From: Actinomadura_C alba
GTDB taxonomy: Bacteria > Actinomycetota > Actinomycetes > Streptosporangiales > Streptosporangiaceae
Direction: 5' to 3'
DNA length: 64,000 nt
NCBI RefSeq assembly: GCF_039530285.1
Contig: NZ_BAAAOK010000027.1
Span: 1 to 64,000, forward strand
Shown here: positions 16,557 to 25,749 of the stretch, piece after piece
Position numbering within the stretch: position 1 is the first letter of the stretch
Layout: the number at the start of each line of letters is the position of its first letter
Program-made: the position numbers and the translations under genes
Notes under the pieces: model-generated
What the model saw: only the letters and a program-made list of their open reading frames with translations
Database searches by the model: none
What the model was told of the DNA's origin: nothing

Positions 16557-17750
16557 GTGGACCCAGTGCGGAATCCTTACGCGCCCGGCGCCGGACAGCG
16601 CCCGCCCGAGCTCGCCGGTCGTGACCGGGAGCTGCGGCAGTTCGAGGTCGTACTCGAGCGGGTGGCCCGTGAGCGGCCCGAACGCAGCATGATCATTACT
16701 GGCCTGCGTGGAGTCGGCAAGACCGTGCTGCTCAACGCCTTCCGATCCATGGCCATCCAGCACCTGTGGGGCACCGGCAAGATCGAGGCTCGGCCGGATC
16801 AGTCGATCCGCCGGCCGGTCGCCGCCGCGCTGCACATGGCGATTCGTGAGCTCGCCCCCCGGCACCGCGCACCCGACCGGATCGAGCAGTTCCTCGGAGT
16901 CCTCAAGGCGTTCGCGCAGGCCGGTGAGGACAGCGGCGCCAAGGGCAAGGCGCGGGTGCATCGCTGGCAACCCGGCATCGACGTACCCGCCGCCCGCGGC
17001 CGGGCCGACTCGGGCGATCTCGAGATCGATCTGACCGAACTGTTCGTCGACGCCGCTTCGGTCGCCACCGATCTCGGCGTCGGCATCGGGCTCTTCGTCG
17101 ATGAGATGCAGGACATCCCGCCCGACGACGTCTCCGCGCTCTGCGCGGCCTGCCACGAGCTGTCGCAGACCGGCGGGCCGCTGATCGTGGTCGGCGCGGG
17201 GCTGCCGCATCTGCCGGCGGTCCTGTCGGCGAGCAAGTCCTACTCCGAGCGGCTGTTCCGCTACGCCCGCATCGATCGGCTCGACCGCGCGTCCGCCGAC
17301 CTCGCGCTGCTCGCCCCGGCCGAGCGAGAGGACGTGACGTTCACCAAGGACGCCCTCGACGCGCTCTACGACGCGGCCGACGGATATCCGTACTTCGTGC
17401 AGGCCTACGCCAAGGTGGTCTGGGATCTCGCCCCCGAGACGCCCATCACCACAGAGGACATCAAGGTGGCCGCCCCAGAGGCCGAGACCGAGCTGGCCGT
17501 CGGCTTCTTCGGCAGCCGCTACGAGCGCGCCACCCCGGCCGAACGCGACTACATGCGGGCCATGGCGATGCTGGGCGACGATCCGGTGGCGACCGCGTCG
17601 GTCGCCGACGAGCTGGGCCGGAAGCCGTCGAGCGTGTCACCGGCCCGCGACGGACTGATCAAGAAGGGGCTGATCTACAGCGCCGAACGCGGTCTGGTGG
17701 CCTTCACCGTTCCGCACTTCGGCAAGTTCCTACGTGCCCAACCCGCCTAG
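16557..17750 (+). CDS. Stand-alone AAA ATPase with C-terminal winged helix
   Basis: 397 residues from GTG 16557 (begins VDPVRNPYAPGAGQRPPELA). The frame is open far upstream, but that part has no coding character and overlaps the marR region. Walker A is GLRGVGKT with Lys55 and Walker B is GLFVDEMQD. A sensor-type VVGAGLP follows, and the C-terminal 90 residues form a winged helix (ATASVADELGRKPSSVSPAR). It belongs to the orc1/cdc6-like or NTPase group common in actinomycetes. Its role is unknown: DNA binding through the winged helix is likely, but no partner gene is adjacent. Confidence 0.88.
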   Translation: MDPVRNPYAPGAGQRPPELAGRDRELRQFEVVLERVARERPERSMIITGLRGVGKTVLLNAFRSMAIQHLWGTGKIEARPDQSIRRPVAAALHMAIRELAPRHRAPDRIEQFLGVLKAFAQAGEDSGAKGKARVHRWQPGIDVPAARGRADSGDLEIDLTELFVDAASVATDLGVGIGLFVDEMQDIPPDDVSALCAACHELSQTGGPLIVVGAGLPHLPAVLSASKSYSERLFRYARIDRLDRASADLALLAPAEREDVTFTKDALDALYDAADGYPYFVQAYAKVVWDLAPETPITTEDIKVAAPEAETELAVGFFGSRYERATPAERDYMRAMAMLGDDPVATASVADELGRKPSSVSPARDGLIKKGLIYSAERGLVAFTVPHFGKFLRAQPA

Positions 17751-17820
17751 GAGAGCTGGAAGCACAGGCACGCTGAGACCGCGCTGACCGGGCGACGGCG
17801 TGGCGATGTGGTCGCTACAG

Positions 17821-17932
17821 CTCTCTAAGGATGTCTAGTGCTGCCGCTAGAGAGGGACATAAAGGTACATCGAGTGCCGCGCCGATCGTTCTCTGAGGTT
17901 TTCTAGACATCCCTAGCGGCAGCGCTAGAGAG
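17821..17932. repeat. Interlocked inverted-repeat cluster (A-B-A'-B' order)
   Basis: Element A is GGATGTCTAG (17829-17838) and B is GCTGCCGCTAG (17840-17850). Their exact complements A' (17903-17912) and B' (17913-17923) follow in the same order 50-60 bp later. Both halves end in the direct repeat GCTAGAGAG (17846-17854 and 17924-17932). CTCTCTA (17821-17827) can also pair with TAGAGAG (17848-17854). Because A and B keep their order, both pairs cannot nest, which is a pseudoknot topology in RNA. It sits between convergent gene ends, where a terminator is expected. Confidence 0.8.
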
Positions 17933-17960
17933 CCTTAGACAGTGCCAGAGAGCCCAATGT

Positions 17961-18000
17961 CAGAAGGACAGAAGGACAGAAGGACAGAAGGACAGAAGGG
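17961..18000. repeat. Tandem 8-bp repeat (CAGAAGGA) x5
   Basis: Four exact copies and a fifth with one change (CAGAAGGG) run head to tail, directly after the interlocked repeat cluster and 15 bp before the stop of the convergent mauE-like gene. A further CAGAAGGA appears at 18003-18010. The copy number of such short repeats tends to vary between strains. Confidence 0.9.
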
Positions 18001-18014
18001 CTCAGAAGGACCGG

Positions 18015-19046
18015 TCAGCGGCTCCGTTCACTGACCCGCGCGGATCGCTGCGCCGTCTGGTTCCGCACGGGGGCGACGGCCAACCGACTCAGGCCGGTGT
18101 CCTCGCCCGTATCGCCCTCACCGCCGTCCCCGTCAGGGCCGGGTTCCTCATCCCCGCTCCCGCGTGGGACGCGGCCCTGGCACCCCTCGCCGGTCCTGTC
18201 GTGCTCTCCGCCCGCGGCGGAAGACAGCGTGCTCCCGGCCACGGTCGCGCCTGCCGAGCCATCGCGATCAGGGTTCGCCAACACCGCGCCGCGCACGACC
18301 GGATGGCGCTCCTCCATCGAGACCGCGAAAACGATCTCGACTTCCCGGCCGGCCACCCGGCCCTCATAGGCGACGAACCGCCAGCACAGTTCCCGCCAGA
18401 CGTCGACGGGTTCGCGGCCGGCGAGGAGGTTCTCGTGCTCCCGCCAGGCGTCGCTCGCCCGCAGCATGCGGTAGGTCTCGCTGAGAGGAGCGGTGCGCAG
18501 TTCGCACGGCGCCGAAGATCGGAGGCGGCCCAGCAGCCCGTCCGCCTCCGGGGACAGGGCGACGAACATGAGGATCTCGGCGGCGAGCACGACGCCGCCC
18601 CAGCCGAGGCTCGCCCGGAGCACGTCGATCCCGGTGTACGGCACGCCGAGGGCGATGATCGCCGCTCCGGTGAACAGCGCGGTCCGTACGACACAGCGCA
18701 TCCCGATCCGGCCGGCGCTCAGTGCGCCGAAACAGCCGCAGCCGTCCTCGGGCCGGTGCGTCCGTAGCTCACTGACCACCCAGGTCGCGGACGCGAATCC
18801 CATGATCGTGACCACCCGTACCGATGGATGCGGGGTCACGAGCAGGGCCACGCCCAGAGCACCCTCCGTCAGGGCCAGGCCGACCGCGATCGGCCGGCTG
18901 TCCCGCACCGCGAGGACGGGTGGGGACGCCGTGACCCCGTGGATCGTACGGGGACGTGTGCCCGGGTTCGCCAGCTTGGACAGGCAGGCGGTGATGAGCG
19001 CGGCGGAGATGAGCAGGAGCTGGCTGCTCTGGAACGCTTCGACCAT
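18015..19046 (-). CDS. MauE/DoxX-like membrane protein with CGCFG motif
   Basis: 343 residues from ATG 19046. Four to five membrane helices span about 5-170 (LLLISAALITACLSKLA; GLALTEGALGVALLV). The motif EDGCGCFGAL between helices is the paired-cysteine site of MauE-like proteins, which are thought to pass electrons or disulfides to a partner. The C-terminal 110 residues are hydrophilic, glycine- and acid-rich and probably disordered, which is unusual for the family. It starts 3 bp after the upstream gene on the same strand, so the two form an operon. Confidence 0.75.
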   Translation of the reverse strand: MVEAFQSSQLLLISAALITACLSKLANPGTRPRTIHGVTASPPVLAVRDSRPIAVGLALTEGALGVALLVTPHPSVRVVTIMGFASATWVVSELRTHRPEDGCGCFGALSAGRIGMRCVVRTALFTGAAIIALGVPYTGIDVLRASLGWGGVVLAAEILMFVALSPEADGLLGRLRSSAPCELRTAPLSETYRMLRASDAWREHENLLAGREPVDVWRELCWRFVAYEGRVAGREVEIVFAVSMEERHPVVRGAVLANPDRDGSAGATVAGSTLSSAAGGEHDRTGEGCQGRVPRGSGDEEPGPDGDGGEGDTGEDTGLSRLAVAPVRNQTAQRSARVSERSR

Positions 19047-19049
19047 GGG

Positions 19050-20024
19050 TCACCCCACCGTGACCGTGGCGTTGAAGCAGCCGTTCTCGAGCTCTCCGCC
19101 GAGATCGACGAAGCTCTTGGCGGTGAGCTCGACGATCCGCCCGCGTCTGGACGTACCGCACTCGACGCAACGGTCGCAGTAGAGCGCCGCCGTACAGCCG
19201 CATTCGGTCACCGTGACGGTGGCCGACCGCTTGGCGCACTCGTTGCCGACCAGCAGGTCGCTGCCGTGGGAGAGTAACGGCAGACCGGCGCAGCTGGTCG
19301 GTGCGTCCGGGCAGCCGCCCGCCTGACCTTCCGGATCGAGGGCGGGGTAGGCGGCTCCGTGGCCCTCCCCGCTGTACCAGGTGGCGGTGCCCCGAAGTTC
19401 ACGAGACACCGTTCCGGTGGTCTTCGGCGAACCGCCTTCGCCGGCGCGATATCCCGGCTGCGATGTTCCGGGCTGCAGGGCGAGCGGCCCGCTCGATGAC
19501 CGGATCCCGATCACATCGAGGAGATAGCCCGGCTCGAGGCGCGGATGCCGGACGAGCACCCGGCTCAGCGCCTGCGGGGGGATGGCGACGCGTACGCGTC
19601 CGCGATGCCGGCCGGCGTCGACCTCGACGAATCCCTTGGCCGCAACCATGATCGTGCCGGTCACCCGGACGATGTCGACCCAGATCCGGTCGGCCCCGAG
19701 GCCGTCGGCGGTGGTTCGTACGATCACCTCACGACCGGGGCGCACGGCGGCCATCCCGGCGGGCCCTCCGTACCAGGCTGTCGTGTCGGACGAGATCCAC
19801 AGCCGCTTCTCCTGGTGGTCGTGGTCGTGATCACTGTCGTTCGTGCGCAGCACCAGCAACTCCGGCCCGGCCTCGACCACCGTGCCGGTCACGGAGCGTA
19901 TTGGTGGCCGGTCGATGATCGGCGCCGCGGGGCTCGGGTCGCCCAGCACGGCCGCCCGGCGGCGACGGCGCACCTCACCGATATGACCTGGCACCACTTC
20001 GGAGTGACTGCGGGGTTGCGGCAT
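19050..20024 (-). CDS. Protein with C-terminal double-psi barrel-like domain
   Basis: 324 residues. ATG 20024 is chosen for a GGGAG site 6-7 nt upstream. The middle holds a His/Asp-rich patch (DSDHDHDHQ) and two similar OB-like stretches with VTGTVVE and VTGTIMV. The C-terminus (from GTATWYSGEGHGAAYPAL to ELTAKSFVDLGG) resembles the double-psi beta-barrel of RlpA/expansin-like proteins and contains five or more cysteines. No signal peptide is obvious. The operon with the CGCFG membrane protein suggests the cysteines are its redox target. Confidence 0.6.
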   Translation of the reverse strand: MPQPRSHSEVVPGHIGEVRRRRRAAVLGDPSPAAPIIDRPPIRSVTGTVVEAGPELLVLRTNDSDHDHDHQEKRLWISSDTTAWYGGPAGMAAVRPGREVIVRTTADGLGADRIWVDIVRVTGTIMVAAKGFVEVDAGRHRGRVRVAIPPQALSRVLVRHPRLEPGYLLDVIGIRSSSGPLALQPGTSQPGYRAGEGGSPKTTGTVSRELRGTATWYSGEGHGAAYPALDPEGQAGGCPDAPTSCAGLPLLSHGSDLLVGNECAKRSATVTVTECGCTAALYCDRCVECGTSRRGRIVELTAKSFVDLGGELENGCFNATVTVG

Positions 20025-20290
20025 GAGCACTCCCGGCGTGGGTGAGGCGGCCCATGGACACTGCGATCGTGACAACGCGTCAAGCGTTGCTCAAATGCAC
20101 AAGCCTGTCGACGTTTCTGTCCACATTCGCCAGTGTTGGAGTAGAGGTTCTATGCACTTGGTGGGGAAGTTCCTCCACTGGTTGACCCGAATATGGCTTT
20201 TCTGTTGAGCCAGAATTACGATCTTCGTGCGATCGTCAGAGTCATCGGCATGTTGTGCGCAGTGTCCCCGGATGTCGCTCCGGAGGTCGC

Positions 20291-20902
20291 ATGGACACCC
20301 GCACGGCACCGTTCGGACAGAACCTCCCTCAATCCCCTGGGGTCGGTGGTGACGTGAGCAAGGCTCAGCACGAGGAGTTCCGCGACTATGTGGCGGCTCG
20401 CGGGCCCACCCTGCTCCGGGCGGCGATGCTCCTCACCAGCGACCGGGCCGAGGCCGAGGACCTGCTGCAGTCCGCGCTGGCCAAGACCTACCTCGCCTGG
20501 GACCGGATCAACGACCGGGCCGCCGTGGACGGTTACGTGCGCCGCGCCATGGTCAACACACAGATCTCCTGGTGGCGGCGGCGAAAACTGGAGGTCTATC
20601 CGACCGACGAGCTCCCCGAGCAACCCGTCGACGATCACACCCGGCGCAGCGAGCTGCACGACGCGCTCGGCCGGGCGCTCGACAAGCTGCCGAAGCGGCA
20701 GCGTCTCGCGGTGATGCTCCGCTACTACGAGGACATGTCCGAGGCGGAGATCGCCGACATTCTCGGCATCAGCGTCGGAACCGTGAAGAGCACGGTGTCG
20801 CGGGCCATGGCCAAGCTCAGGGAGGACGCGGCGCTGGAGCACGATTTCGCCGGCGCGGTGCCGGCTCCGCACCCGCACGGCGATCACGCCGGAGACGACT
20901 GA
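20291..20902 (+). CDS. SigE-family ECF RNA polymerase sigma factor
   Basis: 203 residues from ATG 20291, which has GGAGG 5-6 nt upstream; GTG 20354 would give the more usual family N-terminus. Region 2 lies at about 24-90 (FRDYVAARGPTLLRAAMLLT, then AEAEDLLQSALAKTY) and region 4 at about 130-185 (MSEAEIADILGISVGTVKST). The group is abundant in actinomycetes, often without a linked anti-sigma gene, as here. The gene at 21129 follows on the same strand after 226 bp. Confidence 0.9.
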   Translation: MDTRTAPFGQNLPQSPGVGGDVSKAQHEEFRDYVAARGPTLLRAAMLLTSDRAEAEDLLQSALAKTYLAWDRINDRAAVDGYVRRAMVNTQISWWRRRKLEVYPTDELPEQPVDDHTRRSELHDALGRALDKLPKRQRLAVMLRYYEDMSEAEIADILGISVGTVKSTVSRAMAKLREDAALEHDFAGAVPAPHPHGDHAGDD

Positions 20903-20977
20903 CGAGGTTCCGATCCGGCGTTGATCAACCGGCCCGTGACGCCTACGCTTCCTTTGTCGTCCGCATCGGGTGATATG

Positions 20978-21002
20978 TCCTGCCGCGAGAATGCGGGCAG
21001 GA
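20978..21002 (+). terminator. Stem-loop downstream of the SigE-type gene
   Basis: TCCTGCC (20978-20984) pairs with GGCAGGA (20996-21002), and the stem can extend by two more pairs with one bulge. It stands 76 bp after the sigma stop. There is no U-run, so termination is only likely. Confidence 0.4.
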
Positions 21003-21128
21003 TATGGCGGGGCAACAGTGGCCAGTTGTGATGGTGTTTCGGTGATGCAGTCCAGTTCTGATGATCTAGTTGTGCCGCCAGGTGTGTCTGGTGTAAGCAA
21101 GTTGCGCCGCTAGGTGTCGGGAGCGCGC

Positions 21129-22853
21129 ATGTCAAGGTGGTCACCCTTCGACCCCGACGCTGACCGCAGGTTGGTCAGGGGTTTGAACGAAGGCAACGAA
21201 GACACCCTTATCGCACTCTACGACACCTACGCAGAGCGACTATACGACTACTGTGTGTCGCTGATCTGCGATTCCAAGGTCGCGGCCGACACCGTCCACG
21301 ATTGCCTCATCGACGCCTGCCGCCGTGCGCCGCGGCTGCGCGACCGGATGCGCCTGGGAGCCTGGCTGTACGGTGCCGCACGCCGGCGCTGCCTGCAACG
21401 CGGGCGCAGCGGCGGCCTGCACTGGGTGTGGACCTCCGACTCGGATTGCGACGCCACTCCCGCGCACGACCCCCTCGGCACCGGAGCGCCCGGTGACGAG
21501 GCCGCCGCCGAGGCCGAGGAGACCGACCGTTCCGGCCTCACCCTCGCCGAGCGTCGGGAACTGCTCGAACTGACACTCGCCAGACTGGACTTTCCGGAGC
21601 AGGAGGTGCTGCTCCTGGCGCTCCGCCATGACGTGACCGGCTATGACCTCGCCGCGACGCTCGGAGTGTCCGGCCGGCGGGCCGCCGCCCGGCTCGCCCG
21701 AGCACGCGCTCAGGCCGAGGCGGCGATGACCGCGGAACTGCGTGTGCTGTCCTGGCAGGGCGCGGGCGAGCGCAGGACCGGGACGCCCCCCACCGGGAAG
21801 GTCCAGGCCGAGGTCGCGGAGCAAGGTGACTCCGGCGAGTCAGACAAGACGATCATCGAGCCGGCGGGCAAGTCGCTGCCGGCCACGCCGTCCGCGGGCG
21901 AGGGGTCTCATCCGGGCGGCGCCGACCTGGCCGGCCTGGCGGGCCTTGCGGGGCGCCGCAAAGACACGGGCCGCCCGCACAGTTTCGGCCGATCGGGCCG
22001 CCGCGGTCACGATTTCCGTTCCTATCGCTCCGATCGTTCGGACCGCTCCGCCCGAGGGGCGGGGGAACGGCGTCACCAGGTGTCACTCACCGCCCTGCTC
22101 GACCTCGGGCAGGCACTCGCTCCACCGGCCGCGCTCCGCCGCCGGGTCGTCCACACCGGTACCGACCCGGAGCTGGCGGGCTATCGCGCGGACATCGCCG
22201 GCCGGGGCGGCAACCTCACCACGCAGGGGCTGCCTCGCCAGCCGGACGTCACGCCGCCGTTCGCCCGGCGGTGGATGTTCGCGGCGGGCGGCATGGCCGG
22301 AGCGTTGATCACGGCGACCGTCGCCGTACTGCTGATCGGCCCGGATCTGCCGGGTCCGCAGTTCTACTGGCCGACCGGGCCGAAGCCCAAGACACCGTCG
22401 CCGCCCGGTCCGACGCAGTCCATGCCCAACCGGATGCCGGCGTCCCCTCCCGGGTCGGCGGATCCCGGCGGACGTCCCCCCGTCGCGGCACCGCAGACCG
22501 AAGGCAGGTTGAAGACGCCTTCGCCAGGGCCGCGGACTCCGAGCACGCCGCCTCAACCGGGCCGCCTGCGGCTCAGCGCCACCCAGGTCATCCTTGGCCC
22601 CGGTGAGCGGGAGACCCACCTCGACCTGTTCGCGTCCATGGGGGCCGTGACCTGGAGCGCGCAGGCGTCCAGCCCGCAGCTCACGCTGTCCGCCACGAGC
22701 GGACGGATTTCCAAGAACGGCCGGGTACGGCTCGGCATCGAGTTCGACCGTGCGCTGATCCAGTTGCAGGGAGAGGCCACCGTCACGATCAACAGTACGG
22801 GCGGCCGCTCCTACTCTGTCGCGGTCAGCTGGGCGGGCTCCGTGCTCACCTGA
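21129..22853 (+). CDS. ECF sigma-like protein fused to a membrane segment and outer domain
   Basis: 574 residues from ATG 21129 (GTG 21114 is also open). The N-terminal 200 residues are sigma-70-like: region 2 (LYDTYAERLYDYCVSLICD) and a weak region 4 (VTGYDLAATLGVSGRRAAAR). A disordered linker of about 180 residues follows. A membrane helix lies near 388-407 (FAAGGMAGALITATVAVLL), then a Pro-rich spacer and a C-terminal Ig/BACON-like beta domain (about 485-574; LTLSATSGRISKNGRVRLG). This puts a sigma-like domain and an outer sensor in one chain, so membrane tethering may replace an anti-sigma factor. Confidence 0.8.
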   Translation: MSRWSPFDPDADRRLVRGLNEGNEDTLIALYDTYAERLYDYCVSLICDSKVAADTVHDCLIDACRRAPRLRDRMRLGAWLYGAARRRCLQRGRSGGLHWVWTSDSDCDATPAHDPLGTGAPGDEAAAEAEETDRSGLTLAERRELLELTLARLDFPEQEVLLLALRHDVTGYDLAATLGVSGRRAAARLARARAQAEAAMTAELRVLSWQGAGERRTGTPPTGKVQAEVAEQGDSGESDKTIIEPAGKSLPATPSAGEGSHPGGADLAGLAGLAGRRKDTGRPHSFGRSGRRGHDFRSYRSDRSDRSARGAGERRHQVSLTALLDLGQALAPPAALRRRVVHTGTDPELAGYRADIAGRGGNLTTQGLPRQPDVTPPFARRWMFAAGGMAGALITATVAVLLIGPDLPGPQFYWPTGPKPKTPSPPGPTQSMPNRMPASPPGSADPGGRPPVAAPQTEGRLKTPSPGPRTPSTPPQPGRLRLSATQVILGPGERETHLDLFASMGAVTWSAQASSPQLTLSATSGRISKNGRVRLGIEFDRALIQLQGEATVTINSTGGRSYSVAVSWAGSVLT

Positions 22854-22880
22854 GGCACGAGCCGGAAGCACCCGGTGTCG

Positions 22881-24569
22881 CTAGGGAACCGTTGGGATGT
22901 CCGGTCGAGTGATCGGCGCCCGGGGCCTGTCGGCCGGAGCATCGCTCCCCAGATGAATCACCTCGAACTCACCGTCGGCGTACATCCGCCGGAGAGTTGT
23001 TTTGGAGAACTTGCCGACGCTCGTCTTCGGTACCTCGCTGATGAAGGTCCACCGCTCCGGTATCTGCCATTTGGCGACCCGTCCCGCGATGAACCCGCTG
23101 AGCTCGTCCGCCGTCACGGTCGACCCGGAGCGCAGCACCACGGATGCGAGCGGACGCTCCTGCCAGCGGTCGTCGGGGACGCCCACGACGGCGGCCTCGA
23201 TGACATCGGGGTGTGCCATCAGCTGGTTCTCGAGATCCACCGACGAGATCCACTCGCCACCGGACTTGATGACGTCCTTCGCCCGGTCGGTCAGCACCAG
23301 GAACCCGTCGGGTGACAGCGTGCCGACGTCGCCGGTGCGCAGCCAGCCGTCGTGGAACCTGCTCGGGTCCTCGTCCTTGTAGTACGAGCCCGTGACCCAT
23401 GGACCGCGTACCTCGATCTCACCGACAGATTCGCCGTCCGACGGCAGCTCGGTGTCGCCGTCGCCCACCACCCGCGCCTCGACCCCGGCCATCCTGCGGC
23501 CCTGTGTCATCCGGTAGTACCACGCCTGCTCCTCCGAGGCGCCGACCGGCGGGTGCGCGATCGACGCGAGCGGCGAGGTCTCGGTCATCCCCCACGCGTG
23601 CACGATCCGTACGCCGACCTCGTCGAAACCACGCATCAGCGACTCGGGTACGGCCGACCCGCCGCAGGGCACCATCCGCAACGAGGTCAGGTCCGAGCCG
23701 TGCTCCTGGGCATATCGCAGGACCTCGCCCCAGATGGTCGGCACCGCGCCGGAGATGGTGGGCCGCTCGGCCTCGATCAGCCGTACGAGGGCCTCACCCT
23801 GCAGGAACCGGTCGGGCATCAGCAGGGAGCTGCCCGCCAGCAGCGCCGCGTACGGCAGCCCCCACGCGTTGGCGTGGAACATCGGCACGACCGGCAGCAC
23901 CTTGTCGGAGCCGGTCAGCCCGAACGCGTTGCCGGTGCACACCGACATCGAGTGCAGGAACGCCGAGCGGTGGGAGTAGACGACACCTTTCGGGTGGCCG
24001 GTGGTGCCGCTCGTGTAGCACATCGCGGCCGCCGATCGCTCGTCGAGGTCCTCGGGCCAGTCGAAGGAGTCCGGCGCCTCGGCGAGCAGTTCCTCGTACG
24101 AATGCAGTTCCTTGCCGGCCGGCGCGAGTGGCGTGACATCGGCCTCGCCGACCACGATGACGTGCCGTACGGTCTCCATCCGCGGCAGGACGGTCGCCAG
24201 CAGCGGCACGAGCGAGCCGTCGGCGATGACGATCCGGTCCTCGGCATGGGTCGCGATGTAGACGAGCTGGTCGGCGAAGAGCCGGATGTTGAGCGTGTGG
24301 AGCACCGCGCCCATGGAGGGGACCGCCAGGTAGGCCTCGAGGTGCTCGGTGTTGTTCCACATGAAGGTCGCGACGCGCTGGTCGCCGTCCACGCCCAGCC
24401 GTCGCAGCGCACCGGCGAGACGGGCGGCGCGCTTCCCGAGTTGCGCGTACGAGGTGCGGCGGAGCCCATCACCGGTGAAGGTGGCGACCTCGCCCGTACC
24501 GTACGCCGACGTTCCGTATCTCATGATCGAGGTGACCGTCAGGGGAAAGTCCTGCATCGTGCTCCACAC
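22881..24569 (-). CDS. Long-chain fatty-acid--CoA ligase (acyl-CoA synthetase)
   Basis: 562 residues. GTG 24569 is chosen for a GGAGG site 5 nt upstream; ATG 24557 is the next start. It shows the ANL-superfamily motifs: P-loop YTSGTTGHPKG, WGMTETSP, GWLRTGD, and DRAKDVIKSGGEWIS, with the C-terminal lysine in KTSVGKF. It activates a fatty or aromatic acid with ATP to the CoA thioester in the cytoplasm. It stands alone; the divergent neighbour is an ABC exporter operon. Confidence 0.93.
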   Translation of the reverse strand: MWSTMQDFPLTVTSIMRYGTSAYGTGEVATFTGDGLRRTSYAQLGKRAARLAGALRRLGVDGDQRVATFMWNNTEHLEAYLAVPSMGAVLHTLNIRLFADQLVYIATHAEDRIVIADGSLVPLLATVLPRMETVRHVIVVGEADVTPLAPAGKELHSYEELLAEAPDSFDWPEDLDERSAAAMCYTSGTTGHPKGVVYSHRSAFLHSMSVCTGNAFGLTGSDKVLPVVPMFHANAWGLPYAALLAGSSLLMPDRFLQGEALVRLIEAERPTISGAVPTIWGEVLRYAQEHGSDLTSLRMVPCGGSAVPESLMRGFDEVGVRIVHAWGMTETSPLASIAHPPVGASEEQAWYYRMTQGRRMAGVEARVVGDGDTELPSDGESVGEIEVRGPWVTGSYYKDEDPSRFHDGWLRTGDVGTLSPDGFLVLTDRAKDVIKSGGEWISSVDLENQLMAHPDVIEAAVVGVPDDRWQERPLASVVLRSGSTVTADELSGFIAGRVAKWQIPERWTFISEVPKTSVGKFSKTTLRRMYADGEFEVIHLGSDAPADRPRAPITRPDIPTVP

Positions 24570-24792
24570 AGCGCCTCCATGTCCCGGAAGTCTTAGAACG
24601 GGATTCTTGCGCTGCGGCCATTCGTTGTCACTGGCCTCTTGGCCGCCCGTGCGTTCCGCATGGTGACGGTCCTCGCTCCGCCGCGCGGCCGGCGGTCGAT
24701 GACAGATGTCATACCGGTGACATGACAGGCGCGGCCACGGGTGGTGACAGCGACGTCTACTGGCCGGCCGGCAGGTCCACGAAGGTGGGGGC

Positions 24793-25749
24793 ATGCATAC
24801 GGGAAGCGCCATAGAGGTGGCGGATCTGCGGCAGCGGTACGGCGATTTCGAGGCCGTACGAGGCGTGTCGTTCGAGGTGCGGCCAGGGGAGCTGTTCGCC
24901 CTGCTCGGCACCAACGGGGCCGGGAAGACGACGACGCTCGAGACTCTCGAGGGCTACCGGTCCGCACATGCCGGGACGGTGCGCGTGCTCGGCCATGACC
25001 CGCACGGCGACCGCCGTAAGGTCCGGCACAACATGGGCGTCATGCTGCAGGAGGGCGGCTTCTTCAGCGATCTCAATGTCGCCGAGACCATCGACCTGTG
25101 GCGAGACCTGACGCCACGACGACGTGATCGCGCCGAGGTCCTGGAGCTGACCGGGCTGCGGGAGAAGGAGAAGGTACGGGTCCGTCAGCTGTCCGGTGGC
25201 CAGAAGCGCCGCCTCGACCTGGCGCTGGCGATCGTGGGACGGCCGGAGGTGCTCTTCCTGGACGAGCCGACCACCGGCATGGACCCCGAGGCCCGCCGTG
25301 CCACCTGGCAGGTCATCCGGGATCTGGTCGCCGACGGCACCACCGTTCTGCTCACCACGCACTACCTGGAAGAGGCCGAGCAACTCGCCGACCGGCTGGC
25401 CATCATGCACCACGGCCGGATCGAGGTCGCCGGCACGGTGGGGGAGGTGCTGGCCGGCCACGGTGACCGGATCGGCTTCCACGTCCCCGCGCAGGTGCCG
25501 GTGGCCGAGCTTCCTCCGCTCGCGCTGCCCGGCCGCAGCGTCGAGGCTCAGGTCGCCGTGAACCGCGGTCAGACCGTCGCGACCTACACGCTGACCGAGG
25601 CGGCCGCCCTGCAGCGCGCGTTGGGCGAGCTGCTGAGCTGGGCCGACGGGCGTGGCCTGACCCTGGCCGGGCTGCAGGTGCGCAGCGCGTCCCTCGAAGA
25701 CGTTTTCCTGCACGTGGTGGGGCAGACCCCCGGAGAGGACGACCGATGA
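24793..25749 (+). CDS. ABC exporter ATP-binding protein (DrrA-like)
   Basis: 318 residues. Walker A is GTNGAGKTTT, the Q-loop is MLQEGGFF, the signature is LSGGQKRR, Walker B is VLFLDEPTTGMD, and the switch His is in TTHYLEEAEQLAD. The C-terminal 90 residues resemble the DrrA-type extension. It powers export with the ABC-2 permease encoded next, whose ATG overlaps this stop by 4 bp. It is the first gene of a four-gene operon that ends in a two-component system. Confidence 0.92.
   Translation: MHTGSAIEVADLRQRYGDFEAVRGVSFEVRPGELFALLGTNGAGKTTTLETLEGYRSAHAGTVRVLGHDPHGDRRKVRHNMGVMLQEGGFFSDLNVAETIDLWRDLTPRRRDRAEVLELTGLREKEKVRVRQLSGGQKRRLDLALAIVGRPEVLFLDEPTTGMDPEARRATWQVIRDLVADGTTVLLTTHYLEEAEQLADRLAIMHHGRIEVAGTVGEVLAGHGDRIGFHVPAQVPVAELPPLALPGRSVEAQVAVNRGQTVATYTLTEAAALQRALGELLSWADGRGLTLAGLQVRSASLEDVFLHVVGQTPGEDDR

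Noticed and set aside
17961..18000. CRISPR-like array at the 8-bp tandem repeat
   Set aside because: Unit far too short and no spacers.
22875..24596. Plus-strand open frames opposite the acyl-CoA ligase
   Set aside because: Shadow frames rich in Arg/His with no motif; the minus strand encodes a full ANL enzyme.
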